A stretch of 64,000 bases of DNA, from NCBI GenBank assembly GCA_951799445.1, contig OX637292.1, positions 16,991,296-17,055,295 of the forward strand. Reading direction: 5' to 3'. Made by a program: the position numbers and the translations under genes. This document shows positions 12,736-24,316 of the stretch, one piece after another. Below the pieces are notes generated by a model, which did not search any database, had not been told where the DNA came from, and saw only the letters and a list, made by a program, of their open reading frames with translations. The stretch's first letter is position 1. The number at the start of each line of letters is the position of its first letter. This DNA comes from Pseudisothecium myosuroides. Lineage: Eukaryota; Streptophyta; Bryopsida; Hypnales; Lembophyllaceae.

Positions 12736-15700
12736 TCAACAATAGAACATAACTCTCTTCACATTTTCCTTGAGAGGTGGTAGTGGGCGCACAGCAATGC
12801 CCCCGGCAACTCTGTTCGTGCGACCAGCAGTTGATCCAGTAAACTGGCTGCGATTAGCCCCTCCGATTCCACTAGTGACGGATCCAGTGTCAGAGGCTTC
12901 GGGATCCATGTAAAACCGGGCTCGGAATGCAGCTAAATGGGCATAGTAGGCTGGAGGCACTGCAGACCATTACCAAAGCACAAATATTAGTCAATAACAA
13001 GAAAATTCAAAATAAAAGAAGGATTAAAGAATATAATCAACTAGAAAAGAGATTCACAACAAGTCAGGAGTAGTAGCTGAAAGACACAATTGAACATACC
13101 AATGGATACTGAACGTGTGCATCGAGCATACCTGCATCCACATAGAATAACTCAGTAACAGAACAAATAAAAATCAAGAAATTATAGCTGATAAAAAAGA
13201 AATCTGATCAAGACAATATGATCGATTCACTTTTCAAACCAATTCTAGCAACTAATGATCATTGCCCTAAAAGCAGAAACTAGTTGAAAATGCGAAATAA
13301 CTTACGTGTAGCAGAGATTGTTCGTTAGCGACTGCAAACTGTCAGCAGAAAACTTATTTTCATCCCACAGCACATGGTAGTGAGCAGGTCGACTTGTCCC
13401 CTGCACCCACAACCACAAATACATGATCTCCGAAATTTATCCAAATGTATGTGGGCGGAAAGATGACCAATAAGAATGGTTGTTGTAAATTACACTAAAA
13501 TTAGAATGCTTACTCACTCGGCAACATCTGTGTCTAAAAGAAAATCATTGCACAAAACTACCATCATCTGGGGAGGTTAAAAGACCTGAATGCCAGCGTG
13601 ACTACAGAGATAGAAGTCGAACTCAGTAGGGTGGCAAATCTTTGAGTCCACAACTGTCCCTGCAATAGAAATGCGACGGAAAAAAATCTAAACAGGCAGC
13701 TCAAGCGAGAGGACAAATTAACAAACAGAAAGAAAAAGATTCATTAACTCAAGAGAACAGATATAAATCAAGAGAAAATTCTTCTCATAGCTCTGCCCTA
13801 AATTTACCTTCGGGTAAAATTGTATAGATAAAGAAAAACCTCGAATATTATGCACCGTACCTGGTAAAATGTTGCCACTTCTGTCAGTGGTTCGATTGTC
13901 GTTGTGATTGCTGGCAAACAAACGAGTATGATGCCTCTTCTGCACGACTACAAATGTGACGGGTGGCTGGTAATCCGGTTCAAGGGAAGCACAGGCTTTC
14001 CTAATTGCGTCAAGCTCATACAGTAAAACCTGGTAAAACTGGCCTTCACTCACTCCATCCCTACAGCCAACCAATAATCGATTAAAAAATGCCATCAAAG
14101 TCAAGGGAGTGAGAAAAAAACTAATCTGGCATTTTAATGAATTTTAATCAATGGCACACCCTCACCAACCACTGGAATAGAGACATGCACCAACCGAGAT
14201 AATGACATTAGTGATAGATCCCCACCTGTAAAAGATGATACGCAGGGGCTTTTCACCAGTTGCTCGACGGAAAGAGATGAGAAGTTCCCTATAAAAGAAC
14301 GGAAAAGCATAGTTAAGTAATGACAAGTGACTAGAAGACATAAATAATTGCAGATAAATCGAACGCCTAGGAGCTGAAATTAACATAATTCCATACTTGA
14401 TCATCCCTCCAGTCATTGTCCCTTTCGCAGGATCCTTCCACTCTTTGTACAGGTCTTGAATCAACTCCTGCCGGTGAGCTTGTGCGCACACTAAACCAGC
14501 ATACTTCGTGACCTCCGGCCAGTCCTGCGAAGCTACCACCTGCGTACAGAATTGATATCAATGCAAGCATCCACACCGGTTGCTTAAAGCAAAAATGAAC
14601 GGAAATAGACTTATTCAGCAACAGACAACTGAAATGTAAGGTGTACCAACTTACTGCAGCAATGGAAGGACTTGAATCCTCTCCAGGGTGAGGATGAGTA
14701 ACATCTGCACCAAATATAATGGTGGGAATATCGCTGACGAGAGGAATCTTCCGGGTAAGAGCATCCACCAGGACAGTATTCCGCCCACCAACCTGAAGTG
14801 AAAAGACGGTCAGCATTTTTTATTTCCTCACTGAAATGAGTTTGCATTGTAATTTAAACCCCACAAGCACATTAAATCATAAAAGTACCTTAACATTAAT
14901 CTTCAGAGCTACATTAGCCAAGTACTGCTTGCTCATCTTAAAGACATGCTTGGTCAAACAACACTGTGAGACCACACCGAGGACAGTCTCACACTGCTTC
15001 TTCAGATCACCTACAAATAACATCCACCGCAACCGTTAAAAAATGACATCTTAGTATTTGGACCCATAAGCACTTCACAGAAGGCCCTGAACATAGATCA
15101 CTCCATATTAAGGCTACAGTTTGCAAACTTTAATCAGAACAGTTTACATACCATATAAAGGTCCATTGTTGTCTGGAAGAATTGCCACAAGCAGATCCAA
15201 GCACTTGCCCTTCGTGATCTTGTGCACTTCATCGCAGAGGTGATACAGAGCTTTCTCCGAGTGCTCGGGACGCACAAGTTGTACTGGCACAACTGGATCT
15301 CTGTTGAATTGCTGCAAAACACAGCCACAACTCATAATGTTACACTTATTTCTCGTGATGAAAAAATAAACAAGGACATATCAGGAAGAAACGATTGCAG
15401 AACCAAATAAAATGAGCTAAACAAGCACGCAGCGCATTCTGAAATACAGCACAAGCCAAGAACATTCAATTACCATTCCAGAAGTCTGACACATCTGGGC
15501 GAGCTCTTGGCAGAAGCTGCGAGCGATATTGTCCTGAACACTGCGCGAGAAATTGACGCATGCCCAGTGGTTGACAACCCCTCCATTCACCATTTTCTGA
15601 GAAATAAAACAAAACTATTCTCAGACGGAAAGAAAATGTTCAGGAGTAGGAACTAAATGTTGAACGCAATGAACAGGTCTATGATTCAGCAGAGAAGAAT

Positions 15701-18700
15701 TTTAATTGAGATCAACTAATTATTAAGGAAATCCAGAAACCGTGTTAGAAGCTTTCAACACATATCCTATCTCCACAGCGCTCCAAAGTCCATGATCAGG
15801 AGGATGCACAGATTTGATGTTTTCCATATTTTTGCTAAAGGAGAAATAATTGTTTAGGATTATGTTCCTGTGGAACCCTTCATTGAAAATTTCATAATTT
15901 CCGCAATTACATTTATTTGGAGACCTGTAGCCTGTAAGCCCATGACTTTTCGCAGACACAACGAGGTAGCTTACTCCCCATTAAATGGCACCACTAATAG
16001 ATTACACATACAAAGCTACCAATAGTACAAAAGAGTTCTCTAGAAAACTACAATAACGGTGACGTTATAAATGACCGCACAAACCTTGTTCATCATGTTC
16101 CACTGCCCAACTTGTGGTAGGCACTCCTTTTCTCTTCCAGTATCATGGTACTTCAGCTGCAGAGATAAAACATGAAGCATTCACAATTCATTAGCCTACC
16201 ACAAGTTCACATAAATCATTTTGCAAGAAGGTAAAATCACATCACTTCAGACAAGATAGGAACTTACCCGTGGGGCTGGCAGGACTCGAGCCTCAACTTG
16301 CGCAAGCTCATTGCTAATATTGATCCCAAACTCCTGAGCGTATGGATCTTGGTGATACGCATTATGATGCACCGTCTGATCCCAGCCAGCTCACATTCAG
16401 TTACAAAACAACATATCTTACCAAAAATCAAAGATACAACAAGATATTGAAGTTGTGTCGAGGAATTTAGAGATGTACCTGCATGATGTCTCTTTCCCTA
16501 TCTCTTGGTCGCTGACAGGTAACTTTCAGAAGTGCCGTGATTTGGCGCTCGTTGAGCCTTTTCGAGTATCGCTGACCCTCGACAATCTTACACACTTCCA
16601 TTGGAAGGTAGTTGGGACGCTGCGAATTGCCCACCTGAAGGCAAGGTAAGGCGGGATGTCGGATAACGTAATTATAAGTTTCCCGGAAGTATTCAGTGAC
16701 CGACTTGAGAGTCCCGTTCTCGTCAACTGGGAATCTGAAGAGACACAAGTACAAGACAAGTTAATATCCTTTCCTTTAACTGATCTGCACTAATACAGAT
16801 TAACAGCAAAGTTCAAATGACTGATACTCACTCCAATTCGTTGGTAGCCTGATTGGTAAGTCCAGAAATACGGTACTTGCGTCGCATGCTTCCCCGGTGA
16901 GTCACTTCTACCTTGACTCCTCGGAGGGCTTTCTTGATCTGTAAGGCAGAAAATCGCTTACAAAACTTAGTCCAAAGAGACATTTTCAATTTAAGAAGGC
17001 ACAAGACAAAATTAGATTAAAATTCCGAATCAAGAAATCAGGGTTCGGTTCAGACTTAATGTGATCAGAACGTTGTGAAAGCACACCTTCATGCGATCGG
17101 CATCGGTTAGACTACGGGTTAACTCCTTATTAAGGAGGTCCCTTATAAACTCCATCACAGTCTTGGGTTCGATGAACGCTGTGGAAGACATGTCTGCACC
17201 AAAACCAGAGGATTAGAATTAGATTCTCAACAAAGAGCCTTCACGTTTAGTAGTTAACAGTTGAGCAAAAGAAGTATACAACAGAGCCTACTGTACTTCA
17301 GTAAAGAAGAAAAACTTGAATATAGTGGAGAAAAGCGCCTACCAATGTTTAGGGAAAGGCCCATCTGGGTTGGTCGTATACTTTGATAGAAGCCCCGCCA
17401 GCTTTCAAGACCATCACCTAACGGCTGCCGCGTGCCCAGATTGGGAGAATAGAAGGAGCGTCCCACGGGAGAATACCTGTAAACACCAAAGTCCTACATG
17501 ATGTCAATTACACTTCCAACTTACTCCTCCAAGTAAAGCGGAAAATGCAACATATTAATACATGCATCCCACAACACAAGCTAGGTACCAAGCACTTACC
17601 GGTGGGTCGGAAGCTCCCTCAGTACGATGTCCAGGACCTGAAGGGCTTCTTGAGGAGCATCAGCTTGACGTCCAGCAAGGAACTGTCCAAGATGGTGCAA
17701 ATCTGCTCGAGCAGCAAATTTGATTACCACCTTAAAGGGTCTTTCCCTCCTGCAAACAAAAGCAGATTTGTATTAGAAGGCTAAAAGGCCTTTGATGGAA
17801 AGGTAATGTTCAGCACAACTGGGTCAAATTGACTGGAAAATGTTCACACTCGTATTGCCAGTGTTGAGAACCACATAAATAGTGTCGAAAATAGGTCATA
17901 CCGGGGCCGTGTGGTTCCATCATCCTCATCTAGAAGACTAATCTGGAACTCCTTGCTCTGAAATGGGAGCGGTCCAGCGGTGTATAGACTCTTTCTGCCA
18001 TCATAGGCCGGCAACCTGGTACCCAAATGAGACTCCCTGTAAAGCTTGACAAGTTGCTCCATGACAGCCCTGTTAATCCCTCTCGATGTCACCTCTGGAG
18101 TGATGGCTACCTGCAAAAAACATCATGTCGACTTACATTAGCAACCCCGATAATTCCAGAAGAGAGCAAAAAGTCTACGCACAAGCATTTCGAACATTGT
18201 GATGGAAAATGTAAGTGCTGCAATGAGCACAAAAAATTGAGGTATTCCCAGAAGCGATCGCGTTAGTTGCGAAACAAAGAAACTTACGTCGTACTGATGA
18301 AGATCTTTGTCAGGCAGCTCAGCGAAGAAATGATTAGCTTTCACTATGCACCGCTGGCCAGTCCTTCCTTGGCCTGGACGCAATGGAAACCTCACTCCTT
18401 TGCTAGAAAGCGGTGGAGGTGTGGCCGGCTGTTCATATCTAGGGACGGGAGGTTCCTGGATAGGTGGAACATTGGAACGAGGACCCGGACCACTCACAAC
18501 CATCGTACCGAACTGCTCAACTATTCCACCAGCACCAGGCCCATAGCTTGCAGAGGGCCCAGGAACTTGCACAGGAGGACCTCCACCAGGTCCATATGAA
18601 GGACCAGGATATGGAGGGCCCCGTCCTCCTGATTGCAAAGGCCTCGCACTCGGAGGCATTGCTGGCTGAGAAGGTCTCGCAGGCCTTGCATACATTGGTG

Positions 18701-19328
18701 GTGGCGGTCCGTAGCCCTGGGGTTGCATTTCGTGATACTCCGGAGCCCCCTGACCCCTGTACTGATCGGGATGGGGATTGAACGAACCAGGAGCGTTGTA
18801 ATGAGGAGCACTATGTGGTGGACCTTGATTATAGCGGCCTCTGCCACCCCTTCTCCCTGAACCTCGCTCGCCCCCGCCGACTCCCCTCGCTGGGCCACGA
18901 GGTGCACTACTACTCCCTTCATCGCGGCCTTGGCCCTGAGAGTAGGGTGGGCCTTGAATTACCCCTCCTCCATGCTGAGGGTGGACAGGACCATGAGGCT
19001 GCCCTCCCCCTCCAAACTGCTGAGGGTGGACATGGCCTTGACCTCCCCCTCCAACATGCTGAGGGTGGACCTGACCATGGCCATGTGCTCCCCCTCCAAC
19101 GTGCTGAGGGTGGACTTGACCATGGCTATGCGCACCAACATGCTGAGGACCATGCTGTGCGGATGATGGCACTGAAACATTAGCCGCTGGGGCTGGGGCT
19201 GAAGTCGAACTCGAGCCAGGTGCAGGCGCCCGAGTTGAGGGTCCTGGCACCCCTGCTTGAGCCTCAGCTAGCGCCTCAGCCCGGGCGCTCTCCTCAAGCT
19301 CCCGCGGGGTTTTCCGTCTCCGTGGCAT
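12736..19328 (-). CDS. AGO1: ARGONAUTE1, small-RNA-guided slicer
   Basis: Plant AGO1 binds miRNAs and siRNAs and cleaves or represses complementary RNAs. Twenty exons, read by eye: 19328-18288, 18110-17902, 17749-17600, 17476-17343, 17193-17087, 16938-16832, 16734-16479, 16375-16268, 16156-16085, 15596-15474, 15311-15152, 15010-14889, 14792-14655, 14539-14397, 14288-14226, 14060-13861, 13659-13586, 13400-13306, 13131-13100, 12959-12736. All introns are GT/AG and the frame stays open for 1185 codons (Arabidopsis AGO1 is 1048; the excess is in the N-terminus). Order: Gly/Pro/Gln/His-rich N-terminal region (1-320) with HPQHVGGG repeats and an RG-rich patch (about 144-165); N domain (from [13 protein letters not shown]); PAZ (about 510-640); MID (with [17 protein letters not shown]); PIWI. 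The slicer tetrad is intact: D893 in [13 protein letters not shown]934 in [11 protein letters not shown]979 in [11 protein letters not shown]1119 in [12 protein letters not shown]-terminus NVKRVMFYC is the family ending. Start is the ATG before [10 protein letters not shown]. Assignment is very secure; paralogue number is not. Confidence 0.97.
18966..19154 (-). repeat. In-frame tandem repeat in AGO1 N-terminus
   Basis: Codons about 59-121 encode repeated variants of [15 protein letters not shown], roughly four units of 12-17 residues. At DNA level the unit is about 45-50 bp (CTGAGGGTGGAC...CCATGG on the plus strand). Low-complexity Gln/Gly-rich N-termini are usual in plant AGO1, but this His-rich repeat is a lineage-specific expansion, and its length probably varies between alleles. 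Confidence 0.85.
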
Positions 19329-21081
19329 GGTTTATGAGAAAAGGTTACAAAAGCCGGACTGCTGATGACCGCCAGCTCCACTTCTCAATCTCCAAGACGA
19401 ATTACAGTTACCTGTTTCAACAATGCATAGTCACTTTGAGTAATCTTTCATTTTCCAGTCAGGTCTTCTGCTTTTTAATTACTGAGTATCCGACTGGAAG
19501 AGTCGCAAAGCATTCTTTGCCCTACCTACGGTACAAAGATCATTTCGATCAAGAAATCACATGACAATCGACAAAAGCATCAGAAACACTCCCGACCCTT
19601 ACATGCAAACGCATGTCAAACTGAGGAATTACGCAAGCTAGCACAGTAATACGGTGTTGATTAATACGGAAGCACGCACACAAAACAATTGAACGAAAAT
19701 ATGTCTCATGTTGCCTAAAGCAAAATCCCCCCAAACAGGAGCGCAAACAAAATAACAAAAACATGGGTACATTTATTACAGGTGTAACAGAAATTAGCAT
19801 ATGCGATTAAGTTCACTAAATTAGGTACTCACAAATGGCGTTCTGGCCATTTTTGAAACCACATTACAACTCAAACAGGAGCTCCACCCATAGTCGAGAA
19901 TTCTTGTGGTAATCTGACAATCTATAGTAGCCGTGGACCAGTTAGCGCTGATTGTATCTTCTAAACACAGCCATCAGGTTTCCGTAATAAAAGTGTTTTA
20001 AGGCATCTACCGAGAGCACAAACATGAACCATCACAGGACAGGAGCGACCTCCAATGCTGTGGCGTCAGCATTTTGCGATGAAACACGTCGTTTCCACAG
20101 CATCGACTTCGAACAGGGTCAATTATCGACCACTAACACTCTGCCAGCGTTCAACACCGACAGACATTTTCAAACAACGCTCCTACAAATTCAGAACTAC
20201 TATAAGCATGCAAAACTAATCCAGTCGCCAAAACCTCATAATAAAGTCAATTCGAAGCTCTATCGGAGAGACTCATACCGGCACCTGTTTTGTGCGTCGA
20301 TTTATTGCACATCAGCTCACCACTTAAAAACTCTAGAACTTAAAACTCTAAGCAGACAGGCATTGTGGTCCGGAGCGACTCAATGGCCCTGGACCAGCAA
20401 ATCACAAGGAACCTCAACAGGCCCAAGCACGATCTTAAACATCCCTTGAGTTCTCAAACCCTAAGCGCCACTCGTTAAAGCACACAACGTCAGATATTTC
20501 ACCCTAGGTGCACAAGAACCAAAAACCTCGATAATCTCACCCTCTCCAAGAAACCGAACCACAACCACGCGCACATGCGTCACAGCACAAAAACTCCAAA
20601 CCAACTTTCCACCTCCGCACCTCCCAAACCCCGCGCAACAACAAAGAGACGAAACCCCCGCCGGACGCCACTCACACCACCGACGAACGGCAACCACGAC
20701 ACAAACAAGAAAGTACACAACCCCAAGCTCGTCTCCCCTCCCAAACCGTGGCGCACAACAGCTAGACTGAAACCCCGCCGCACCACCACCACCACAACAA
20801 CAACAGCAACGCCAACACCATTACGGCCACATCAGTACTCGTACGATAAGAGCCAGACGACGACCACTCCGTGCAACAGACTCCTAAGGCTGTGCCCTAC
20901 AAAGGACGACGCCGCCCCTCTTCCCAACAACTCCTCGTCCAAATCACGCCACTGGAGACTCGTATCTCAAACTCCGACCACGAGCATACCACTGCGGGAC
21001 GCAACAACCATACCCTAAATCGGCCGCCGAAATCGGAAGCAAAACTCCACAACTCCCTCGACGACGAAATAGTAGTGCGGC

Positions 21082-21113
<32 letters not shown>

Positions 21114-21300
21114 GGCGAAGAAAACAGGAACTTAACGTGATCGAACACACACAATGGAGACCCTACCTCCTTCCTTACACACAATGAGAGCTGCGGCCGA
21201 CGTGCCTGCGGGCGGAAGATTGAGAGAGAAAGAGAGAGTGCGAGACGTGACTCACATCCAGAGCACCATTGCAGGCAGGCAGAGCACACAAATACAGGCA
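19329..21300 (-). promoter_or_regulatory. AGO1 5' leader / promoter-proximal region
   Basis: About 2 kb upstream of the AGO1 start, clearly richer in G+C and in simple triplet runs than the desert beyond. On the minus strand it holds CT-rich stretches (plus 21222-21244, sense TCTCTCTTTCTCTCTC type), common near plant transcription starts, and several donor-like sites (for example CAG/GTAACT near 19411), so a leader intron is plausible. Short open frames on both strands here have no recognisable product. The exact transcription start cannot be read. Confidence 0.5.
21080..21113. repeat. (CAA)n microsatellite
   Basis: About eleven CAA triplets in a row (GTT/TTG on the AGO1 sense strand), in the AGO1 upstream or leader region. 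A second, shorter CAC/CAA-rich run lies at about 20782-20815. Confidence 0.95.
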
Positions 21301-22402
21301 GGCAAGCAATGGAGCCGGGAAAAAACTACTGTTAACTTACTAGCGAAGCAAAATCAAATAGCCCTGACTAGTCTGCCGCACTTACTAGTAAGTTACAGAC
21401 TTCCCAAGCCAAGCCAGCCAAACCTTCAGGCTGGGGGGACCCTGGAAGCATCTGGGCTTTAGGCCTAATGACAGCCGCAGCTCATAATATGCACGCCATG
21501 GCCATGGTCATACCCATGCATGCATGCATCCATGGCGGCTGGGATTCGGAAATCTGGCGGGGGTAAGATCTGAGCTTAACTTACTTACCCCCGGGCCGGG
21601 CGCGGGTGGGGTAAGTGGTTCGTTGGGCTTGTGTGGGTAATTTTAGTAAGGGGGGCTTTAATATTGGATTTATTTTTGTTCTTTTTTGAGTATTTTTGGA
21701 AGTAGGGATCTGGTTGTTACCGTGTTGGTGGATGAGTGGGGGACGCTTTGGGGGCGTGAAATGGGGACGGAATTGGCCGTTTCTGCAAGGGCTTACTAAG
21801 TTTGGCGGTTGAGGGCCGACTTAAATTGGGGGGGACCCGCTTGTGGGCTTGGGGAAGTTGGCCGCATTAGCAAATGGAAGGGGCCATGTGAAAGGCGCCG
21901 CAGGGAGGGGCCGAGGGGGGGAGGGTGCAGCTGCTGCTCAGTCACTCCATTGAACAGCCCCTGGCTTTGATTTGGGGCTTTTAATTGGATTCTGTAACTA
22001 ATGAGAACGGAATTCAATGCTTTTCCACAGTTATCACATGGGAGTTCTAATCATTTCTCTCAAATACTCACTACTTAACGAGAATGAATAATAAGAAATA
22101 TGAGAGGACCGCTCACTATAAACTGCAATTAATTTCAAAATCTAAGTCCTTATAAAAAAATTAACAAAAAATTAAAATTAAATAATTTCATTTGCAAAAG
22201 GTGTACCAAAAGTTGATGTATATAAAATATCCTATGTGAAGGTCAGATTTTGTTTAGGCTTGCTTTGTTTCTCTTTTTCGTCATTTTTCACTCATTATTA
22301 CTTCATTGTCCAGCTTTCTAGATGGCCATCTTGTACTTGGTTCTTTTTTTAAAAGCAATGGGTTTTCCATTTGTTCAAAAAAAAGGTCAAATTTGGAATA
22401 AA
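21301..22402. other. AGO1-distal upstream region
   Basis: No gene recognised. The segment up to about 21970 is G+C-rich with runs of C and G (21585-21600, 21826-21835, 21908-21925). Beyond it the composition drops abruptly to AT-rich desert. It probably contains the distal AGO1 promoter. Confidence 0.45.
21515..21530. promoter_or_regulatory. Run of RY motifs (CATGCATG)
   Basis: CATGCATGCATGCATC is a double overlapping copy of the RY element CATGCA(TG), the site recognised by plant B3-domain factors of the ABI3/FUS3/VAL type. It lies about 2.2 kb upstream of the AGO1 start codon and just beyond the CT-rich leader candidate. Function is inferred from motif only; the run may also be a simple CATG repeat. 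Confidence 0.4.
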
Positions 22403-22406
22403 TTAA

Positions 22407-22476
22407 CCCCTATAGAACTACAAGACCACCAGGCGCTACTACAACATTGGTTTTTGCACCCCTGGTCTTTTAGGGG
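22407..22476. mobile_element. Miniature TTAA element (70 bp)
   Basis: TTAA at 22403-22406 and 22477-22480 bracket a 70-bp segment starting CCCCTATAGAAC and ending GGTCTTTTAGGGG. The ends are inverted repeats of the same kind as in the 900-bp TTAA elements, and the centre also pairs (GACCACCAGG with CCTGGTC), so the whole element folds as a hairpin. Likely a deletion derivative of the piggyBac-like MITE family. Confidence 0.75.
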
Positions 22477-22480
22477 TTAA

Positions 22481-24083
22481 GTCATTTTTATAAAACAAAA
22501 TGTGCCACACTTCATCTTGTGAATGGTATGAGGTGACATGGACCCGTAAGTATCTAACATAGAAATTCAATTTCAGCACTTGAATGCCAAATCAAACCTA
22601 CGGTGCTCACAAAAGAGTGGATGGACTTTCTAATGTTTTAGGGTTTAAATTCAAATTACAATAAGTAAGTGATTTGTTCTAAATAATGTAGTTTTGAATC
22701 TTTACGAAATTCTATAATTCCTAACTTGAGTGTTTAAAAGGCTTCGAATAATATTAACAGTACATATTTGTGAACTATAGCATCTTAAGAAAACTCCATT
22801 ACAAATCGCATTTAACTCACTCTTGTTTAGAATGTATTTTCTTTATATATTTGGAAGGCAATGTGCATCCAATTCAGAAGAAAAGATGGGATTTGATAGG
22901 CCTCTTTTGAGTACTATAAAAATCATTTCAAATATCTTTTTGATTTTCAATTGATTATCTACTTCAAATATTGATGGTTTAGTTACAAAGAGATTGTTCA
23001 AGGAAACTCCTTAAACATTCCGAAAGGCATGAAAAAATCTCTTCAAAAGTTTAGTCTTATTTAGGGTGTGCTCTTATTGAACGTTTGGTACATGACTTGC
23101 AATTGGTGTCAGAGACAAAATATGGGCATTGATAAGTATGGTTCATCTACTCTATAAATCATAATACATTTTTTTTTAAATAGATTTTCTTCTTTTGATA
23201 CTTTGAGAGAGACTATTTATTGAGGCTTCAATAGTGTTCATTGTTATGAAAAAGTCTCTTCAAAATTGCCATCTTATTTAGAATGAATTCTCCCTAAATA
23301 TTTGGTAGGTGATTTGGATTTGGTTTAGAAGAGAAATCTGGCTTTGACAAGCCTCCTCCTATTTTTAAATCATCTTATATTTCACTTTGTTTTTTAGTTA
23401 GTTAATTTGTTTGTTTTTAGACTTGATACTTCTACATAAATTTTGCAGCAATGCTTTTAGAACAAGCAACATTATGAAGAAAAAATCAACTTGTTCCTAT
23501 CTAGAATCTATTTCCTCACAGACTTGGCAGGTGAGATGAATTATAGGTTAGATTTGACAATCTACCTTCACCATCTTGTCTATTTCATAAATCCCATCAT
23601 TATTACTGATGGGACATTAAAAGAAGTCCCAAGTGTTGTATGACACACTTGTGGAATGGCAAACCAAAAATACAAGCCCTTTAAAGACAAAAATCCATTA
23701 TTTGATCTCATGTTTTGATTCTAAAGAGTTTTGAAAGGTTCACAAAAGATTTCAAAAATTCATTTCTTTTAATTAATACATGCAATGTTCTATACTCATT
23801 TTAGTAATTAAAAAAAATCCCCTTCACATTATACTTTCCAAAATATAGTTAACGAAAACAATCTTCTTAAAACTATAAATCCATGCTCTTTAAAGAGAAA
23901 TAAAATTGTTTTATAACTTGCAGATTTGTTTATAACATCATGCATATGACAGACTGGTAGCATGTAGAACAATGAATTCGGTAAGAAAAAATAGGGCTTA
24001 AACTAGCTTACCTCTTCTAATTCTATACAATAGACTTGTACCATGATACACTAAACTATAAACACACTAAAACAATTTTTGAC
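22481..24083. other. AT-rich desert, nothing recognised
   Basis: No open frame of note, no RNA gene, and no repeat structure that I could resolve, apart from loosely similar 'GGAAATGAATTCTCTTTATATATTTGG'-like phrases near 22830 and 23280 that hint at a drifted duplication. Confidence 0.5.
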
Positions 24084-24316
24084 ATTATGCCACATTTAAC
24101 TACTTTTGGACTATTCGGTGAATTTTGGACAAAACATTGTGGGATCTCCCCATGATAACATCAAGGGATCCCACAATGTTTGTATAAATCTCTCAATATT
24201 TGTATAGACCTCCCGATGTTTTGCATTATCTCTTGATGATCAGGTTTTTTTTCTCTTGATGACCGTTATTAATTTTGGACTTTCAAAAGTCCATAAGTAC
24301 TTAAATGTGGCATAAT
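24084..24316. mobile_element. MITE with 28-bp terminal inverted repeats
   Basis: Left end 24084-24111 (ATTATGCCACATTTAA...) and right end 24289-24316 are inverted repeats with 26 of 28 positions matching. Inside lies a second perfect 15-bp inverted repeat (24132-24146 and 24167-24181, AAACATTGTGGGATC). Length 233 bp, no coding. I could not fix a target duplication, so the superfamily is unassigned. Confidence 0.7.

Noticed and set aside
18267..19564. Several long plus-strand open frames opposite AGO1 exon 1
   Set aside because: They are shadows of the G+C-rich, repetitive AGO1 N-terminal exon. Their translations have no motifs, and the minus frame is the conserved one.
20461..21290. Open frames of 70-147 codons upstream of AGO1
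   Set aside because: Driven by CAA/CAC triplet repeats and G+C-rich composition in overlapping frames on both strands. No conserved motif.
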